Shown here in pieces: positions 62,215 to 64,000 of a stretch of DNA of 64,000 bases. Position 1 is the stretch's first letter; every line of letters begins with the position of its first letter. Where the stretch lies: the NCBI GenBank assembly GCA_904066235.2, contig CAJFCV020000001.1, forward strand, positions 14,255,291 to 14,319,290. The letters run 5' to 3'. Both the position numbers and the translations under genes were made by a program. This DNA comes from Bursaphelenchus xylophilus. Taxonomy: Eukaryota > Nematoda > Chromadorea > Rhabditida > Aphelenchoididae. The notes beneath the pieces are model-generated. The model worked only from the letters and a program-made list of their open reading frames with translations. It did no database searches and had not been told where the DNA came from.

Positions 62215-63370
62215 CTTTTTTTTGCACCGTGCAAAAGTTTAAGCTTCAAGTATAATGTGGTAAAGTGATATTTCTGGATTATTTATTGTTATTATGTTTT
62301 TTAATTTTCATTTCTTAACATTACGATATTGAATTTACACGATTTTTTCTTTGCACTGTGCAAAAAATCGAAAGGACTTTTTGGCACTGTGCGAAAGTTT
62401 AAACTTCAATTTTAATATTGTATGATGCTATTTCTGGACTCTGTTTTATAGTGTTCGATCTTCTAATAGCATATTTTAATTATTCAATTAAAATTTTTGG
62501 CAATTTTTTTCTTGCACTGTGCAAAAAATTGAATGGACCTTTTTGCACCGTGCAAAAGTTTAAACCTCAATTTGAAAGTTTTACAGTAATATTTCCGGAC
62601 TTTGTTTGGTAGTATTATCTAGCATAAAGCACTATTTCTACTGTCTCATCAAAATTTTGATGACTTTTTTCTTGCACTGTGCAGAAAATTGAAAGGAATT
62701 TTTTGCACCGTGCAAAAGTTTAAACTTCAATTTTGGTATTGTATGATGCTATTTCTGGACTCTGTTTTATAGTGTTCGCTCTTCAAATAGCATATTTTAG
62801 TTATTCAATTAAAATTTTTGGCAATTTTTTTCTTGCACTGTGCAAAAAATTGAAAGGATTTTTTTGCACTGTGCAAAAGTTTAAACTTCAATTTTAATAT
62901 TGTATGATGCTATTTTTGGACTCTGTTTAATAGTGTTCGCTTGTCTAATAGTATATTTTAATTATTCAATTAAAATTTTTGGCGATTCGTTCCTTGCACT
63001 GTGCAAAAAATCGAAAGGATTTTTTTGCACTGTGCAAAAGTTTAAACCTCAATTTGAATGTTTTACAGTAATATTTCCGGACTTTATTTGATAGTATTAT
63101 CTAGTATAAAGCACTATTTCTACTGTCTCATCAAAATTTTGATGACTTTTTTCTTGCACTGTGCAGAAAATTGAAAGGACTTTTTTGCACCGTGCAAAAG
63201 TTTAGATTTCAATTTTGGTATTGTATGATGCTATTTCTGGACTCTGTTTTATAGTATACGCTGCTCTAATGACTTATTTTAACTATTCAATTAAAATTTT
63301 TGCCCCTTTTTTCTTTGCACTGTGCAAAAATTGAAAACAATTTTTTGCACTGTGCAAAAAAATCAAAATT
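62215..63370. repeat. 161-bp tandem array with two monomer types
   Basis: The palindrome preceding AAAGTTTAAAC or its variant is at 62224, 62384, 62545, 62705, 62866, 63027, 63187 and 63347: every interval is 160 or 161 bp. Most units have a second palindrome about 31 bp upstream. Monomers of type A (TATTGTATGATGCTATTTCT) and B (TTTTACAGTAATATTTCCGG) run A B A A B A after a diverged first unit, a higher-order repeat of three monomers (483 bp). Confidence 0.95.
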
Positions 63371-63814
63371 TTTAGTGCACTGTGCAGAGCAAAGTAGTCA
63401 AATTCTAATGCAAAAAAGATTAAAAAAAGTTTTTTGGCGAATTTTGGATATAAATTTCAATATAAAACAAGACCTAAAACAATATAAACTTTATTGATTC
63501 CGCTTATTTACCCGACAACCATCCAAATCAGAAGTTAAAACCGCGTCAGCCCACTGAAAAAAAATCGCTTTGCTCGAGGGCTTTTCTGTTGTAAAAATGA
63601 CTTTTTCTCCCCAAACCCAATTTTTCCGGTTTTTAGGCGCAATCATTCTTTAACAGTAGCGGAAAAACAGCTGAAAATGGTGGGTGGAGGGCTAATTTGA
63701 GGGGGAATGAGGAATGAGTCAGCCTGGAGAACGTAAAAAACGTAAATATTAAACTGTTCGATAACGAGTAAAGTTTTTGCGAGAGAGCGTTGAGTTTTGG
63801 GTAAATTTGGACAA

Positions 63815-64000
63815 ATGCACCGTGCGGATTGGACTTTTCGGGGGTTTCGCACAGTGCAATGGGAGTTTGGAAAATTAATTTGCACTGTGAAAGAAGAGCG
63901 ACAGGTTTTTGCACAGTGCAGTGTGAAGTTTTGGAATTTTCGCACAGTGCAATGGGAATTTTGGACTTCTTTGTTGAATGCACTGTGCAAGAAGAGCGAC
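63815..64000. repeat. GCACNGTGC array running off the window
   Basis: Six sites between 63816 and 63990, with the AAGAAGAGCGACA phrase repeated near 63890 and 63990. The array continues beyond the end of the window. Confidence 0.8.

Overview
The window looks like nuclear DNA of a nematode, probably a free-living or entomophilic Rhabditida; I cannot name the species. Evidence: AT-rich sequence, many short exons with TTTTCAG/TTTTAG acceptors, TTTTCAG or TTTTAG just upstream of several start codons as in spliced-leader genes, and a gene set that includes a DKF-1-type protein kinase D and a gut-type cathepsin B with GATA sites. Gene models were joined by hand from splice sites, and exon phases were checked to add up to whole codons.

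Layout. 1-8.3 kb: the 3' end of one copy and a complete tandem second copy of an unrecognised secreted-protein gene, with two foldback elements in its last intron and 3' flank. 8.3-12.6 kb: no gene seen. 12.6-19.3 kb (+): protein kinase D, nine exons. 20.4-25.8 kb: two stanniocalcin-like paralogues (-) and a small secreted Cys-rich protein (+). 26.5-30.1 kb (-): cathepsin B-like protease with a TATA/GATA promoter and a foldback element in its first intron. 30.2-35.5 kb: repeats and another foldback element. 35.5-40.9 kb (+): an unrecognised 636-residue protein. 41.9-45.3 kb (-): GOLPH3, with a hAT-type element in an intron. 45.3-51.4 kb: repeats and a few possible exons. 51.4-52.4 kb (-): EMC8/9. 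52.7-56.9 kb (-): a nuclear-looking protein with an ANKRD11/12-like C-terminus. 57-64 kb: repeats and one possible 3' exon. The genes are not an operon-like functional set. Kinase D, GOLPH3, EMC8/9, the protease and the stanniocalcin-like proteins all touch secretion, but I take that as coincidence.

The outstanding feature is the non-coding DNA. Introns and intergenic stretches are packed with short palindromes of several unrelated families. The commonest is the 9-mer GCAC-N-GTGC, present in hundreds of copies. The second is a roughly 42-bp palindrome (TTTTATACGA, centre ACATGT, TCGTATAAAA) in clusters of three to five about 128 bp apart. A third, GTTAC-A-GTAAC, fills one intron. Neighbouring introns of the same gene carry different families, and the families are not interleaved. 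At least seven GCACNGTGC arrays with unrelated spacer sequence share a long period of 159-163 bp. Foldback elements with terminal arrays of short repeats (some nested), a TA-flanked foldback element and a hAT-like element with a perfect 8-bp duplication make up much of the rest.
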